Positions 63,313 through 64,000 of a stretch of DNA of 64,000 bases are shown piece by piece. The position numbers and the translations under genes are program-made. Within the stretch, counting starts at the first letter, position 1. Each line of letters starts with the position of its first letter. The stretch lies in the NCBI GenBank assembly GCA_017744285.1, contig JAGIBP010000011.1, positions 53,844-117,843 of the forward strand. Reading direction: 5' to 3'. Origin of the DNA: Variovorax sp. (GTDB lineage Bacteria > Pseudomonadota > Gammaproteobacteria > Burkholderiales > Burkholderiaceae_C). The notes beneath the pieces were generated by a model. That model saw only the letters and a list, made by a program, of their open reading frames with translations. It did no database searches and was not told the DNA's origin.

Positions 63313-64000
63313 ATGAGCCCCGAAAGCAAAGTCGCCATCGTTACCGGCGCTTCCCGCGGCATCGGCGCCGCGATCGCCCGCCGCCTGGCCCGCGACGGCA
63401 TGCGCGTCTTGATCAACTTCGCCGGTCGAGCCAGGGACGCCGAGGCGCTGGTCCGCGAGATCGAGAAGGCCGGCGGCCTGGCGATCACGGCGCAGGCCGA
63501 CGTCAGCGATCCGGCCGCCGTCGTGCGCATGTTCGACGCGGCCGACGCGGCGTACGGCGGCGTGGACGTGCTGGTCAACAACGCGGGCGTGATGAAGCTG
63601 GCGACGCTCGCCGAAACCGACGACCAGCTCTTCGACAGCCAGATCGCGATCAACTTGAAAGGCACGTTCAACACATTGCGCGAAGCCGCGCGGCGACTGC
63701 GCGATGGCGGCCGGATCATCAACCTGTCATCGAGCGTGGTCGGCCTGTATCAGCCGACCTACGCGGCCTATGCGGCCACCAAGGCTGGCGTCGAAGCCAT
63801 GACCCATGTGCTGGCCAAGGAACTGCGCGGTCGCAGCATCACCGTCAACGCAGTGGCGCCCGGCCCCACGGCGACCCGGCTGTTCCTCGATGGCAAGCCG
63901 CAGGAGTTGATCGACCGGCTGGCCAAGCTGGCACCGCTCGAACGCCTTGGCGAACCGGAGGACATCGCAGCAGCGGTCTCCTTCCTCGCCGGCCCGGATG
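63313..64000 (+). CDS. short-chain dehydrogenase/reductase (partial)
   Basis: The first 229 residues are in the window; the 3' end is cut. Seen are the cofactor motif VTGASRGIGAAIARRLA, ADV, NNAGVM, catalytic Ser in NLSSSVVG, YAAYAATK with the Tyr-Lys pair, and VAPGPTATRLF, typical of classical NADP-dependent 3-oxoacyl-ACP-reductase-like SDRs. AAGGAGA precedes the ATG. Likely target of the divergent LysR protein. Confidence 0.9.
   Translation, partial: MSPESKVAIVTGASRGIGAAIARRLARDGMRVLINFAGRARDAEALVREIEKAGGLAITAQADVSDPAAVVRMFDAADAAYGGVDVLVNNAGVMKLATLAETDDQLFDSQIAINLKGTFNTLREAARRLRDGGRIINLSSSVVGLYQPTYAAYAATKAGVEAMTHVLAKELRGRSITVNAVAPGPTATRLFLDGKPQELIDRLAKLAPLERLGEPEDIAAAVSFLAGPD

Overview
The window looks like a stretch of a high-GC betaproteobacterial chromosome from the Burkholderiales, most likely family Comamonadaceae and Variovorax-like. 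This is inferred from gene content and order: Bug-type solute receptors with a TctB subunit, the block hemW-rdgB-rph-phosphatase-kinase-yicC-gmk-rpoZ-spoT-greB, a lolCD pair beside recJ, a urease cluster with a HupE/UreJ gene between ureA and ureB, and many LysR regulators. No insertion sequence, prophage, integrase, CRISPR array or replication origin is visible. One tRNA gene, tRNA-Ser(UGA), is present.

Layout. 1-6.1 kb: the 5' end of a tctB gene, a lone ParB-like protein, a small membrane protein, an orphan GspE-type ATPase, a spermidine-synthase-like protein, a uracil/hypoxanthine-type DNA glycosylase, an MscS channel and a periplasmic protein with 11-residue repeats. 6.2-11.2 kb: tatD, then a PDZ-less trypsin-like protease followed by MoxR-DUF58-VWA. 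11.3-16.5 kb: two tandem aspartate:alanine exchangers and aspartate 4-decarboxylase. 16.5-22.6 kb: lolD, lolC, a recJ partner gene, recJ and two uncharacterised genes. 22.6-32.8 kb: a response regulator and a giant permease-histidine kinase-receiver fusion, divergent from ureA-hupE-ureB-ureC, then a Doc/AbrB toxin-antitoxin pair on the other strand, then ureE-ureF-ureG. 33-36 kb: an HU-like protein and several small exported proteins. 36.1-51.1 kb: a large acyl-CoA catabolic region with two LysR regulators. 51.3-61.5 kb: tRNA-Ser, a TetR regulator and the housekeeping block. 61.5-64 kb: small genes, a LysR regulator and a divergent short-chain dehydrogenase cut by the window edge.

How the parts may work together. 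Urea is split by UreABC, whose nickel centre is assembled by UreEFG with Ni entry probably through HupE/UreJ; no ureD is in the window. The sensor kinase beside ureA carries a complete NCS1-type permease fold, so its signal is probably a transported nitrogen compound. A 32-bp near-perfect dyad lies between the two divergent units and overlaps the likely ureA -35 box. In the catabolic region two ADP-forming acyl-CoA ligases, three acyl-CoA dehydrogenases (two of which look like complementary halves of one heteromeric enzyme), an SDR, a MaoC hydratase and a thiolase-fold protein that lacks the catalytic cysteine, together with a DUF35 partner, suggest beta-oxidation-like breakdown of an unusual carboxylic acid ending in a retro-aldol-type rather than thiolytic step. 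The aspartate block predicts a decarboxylative antiport cycle that would generate proton-motive force.
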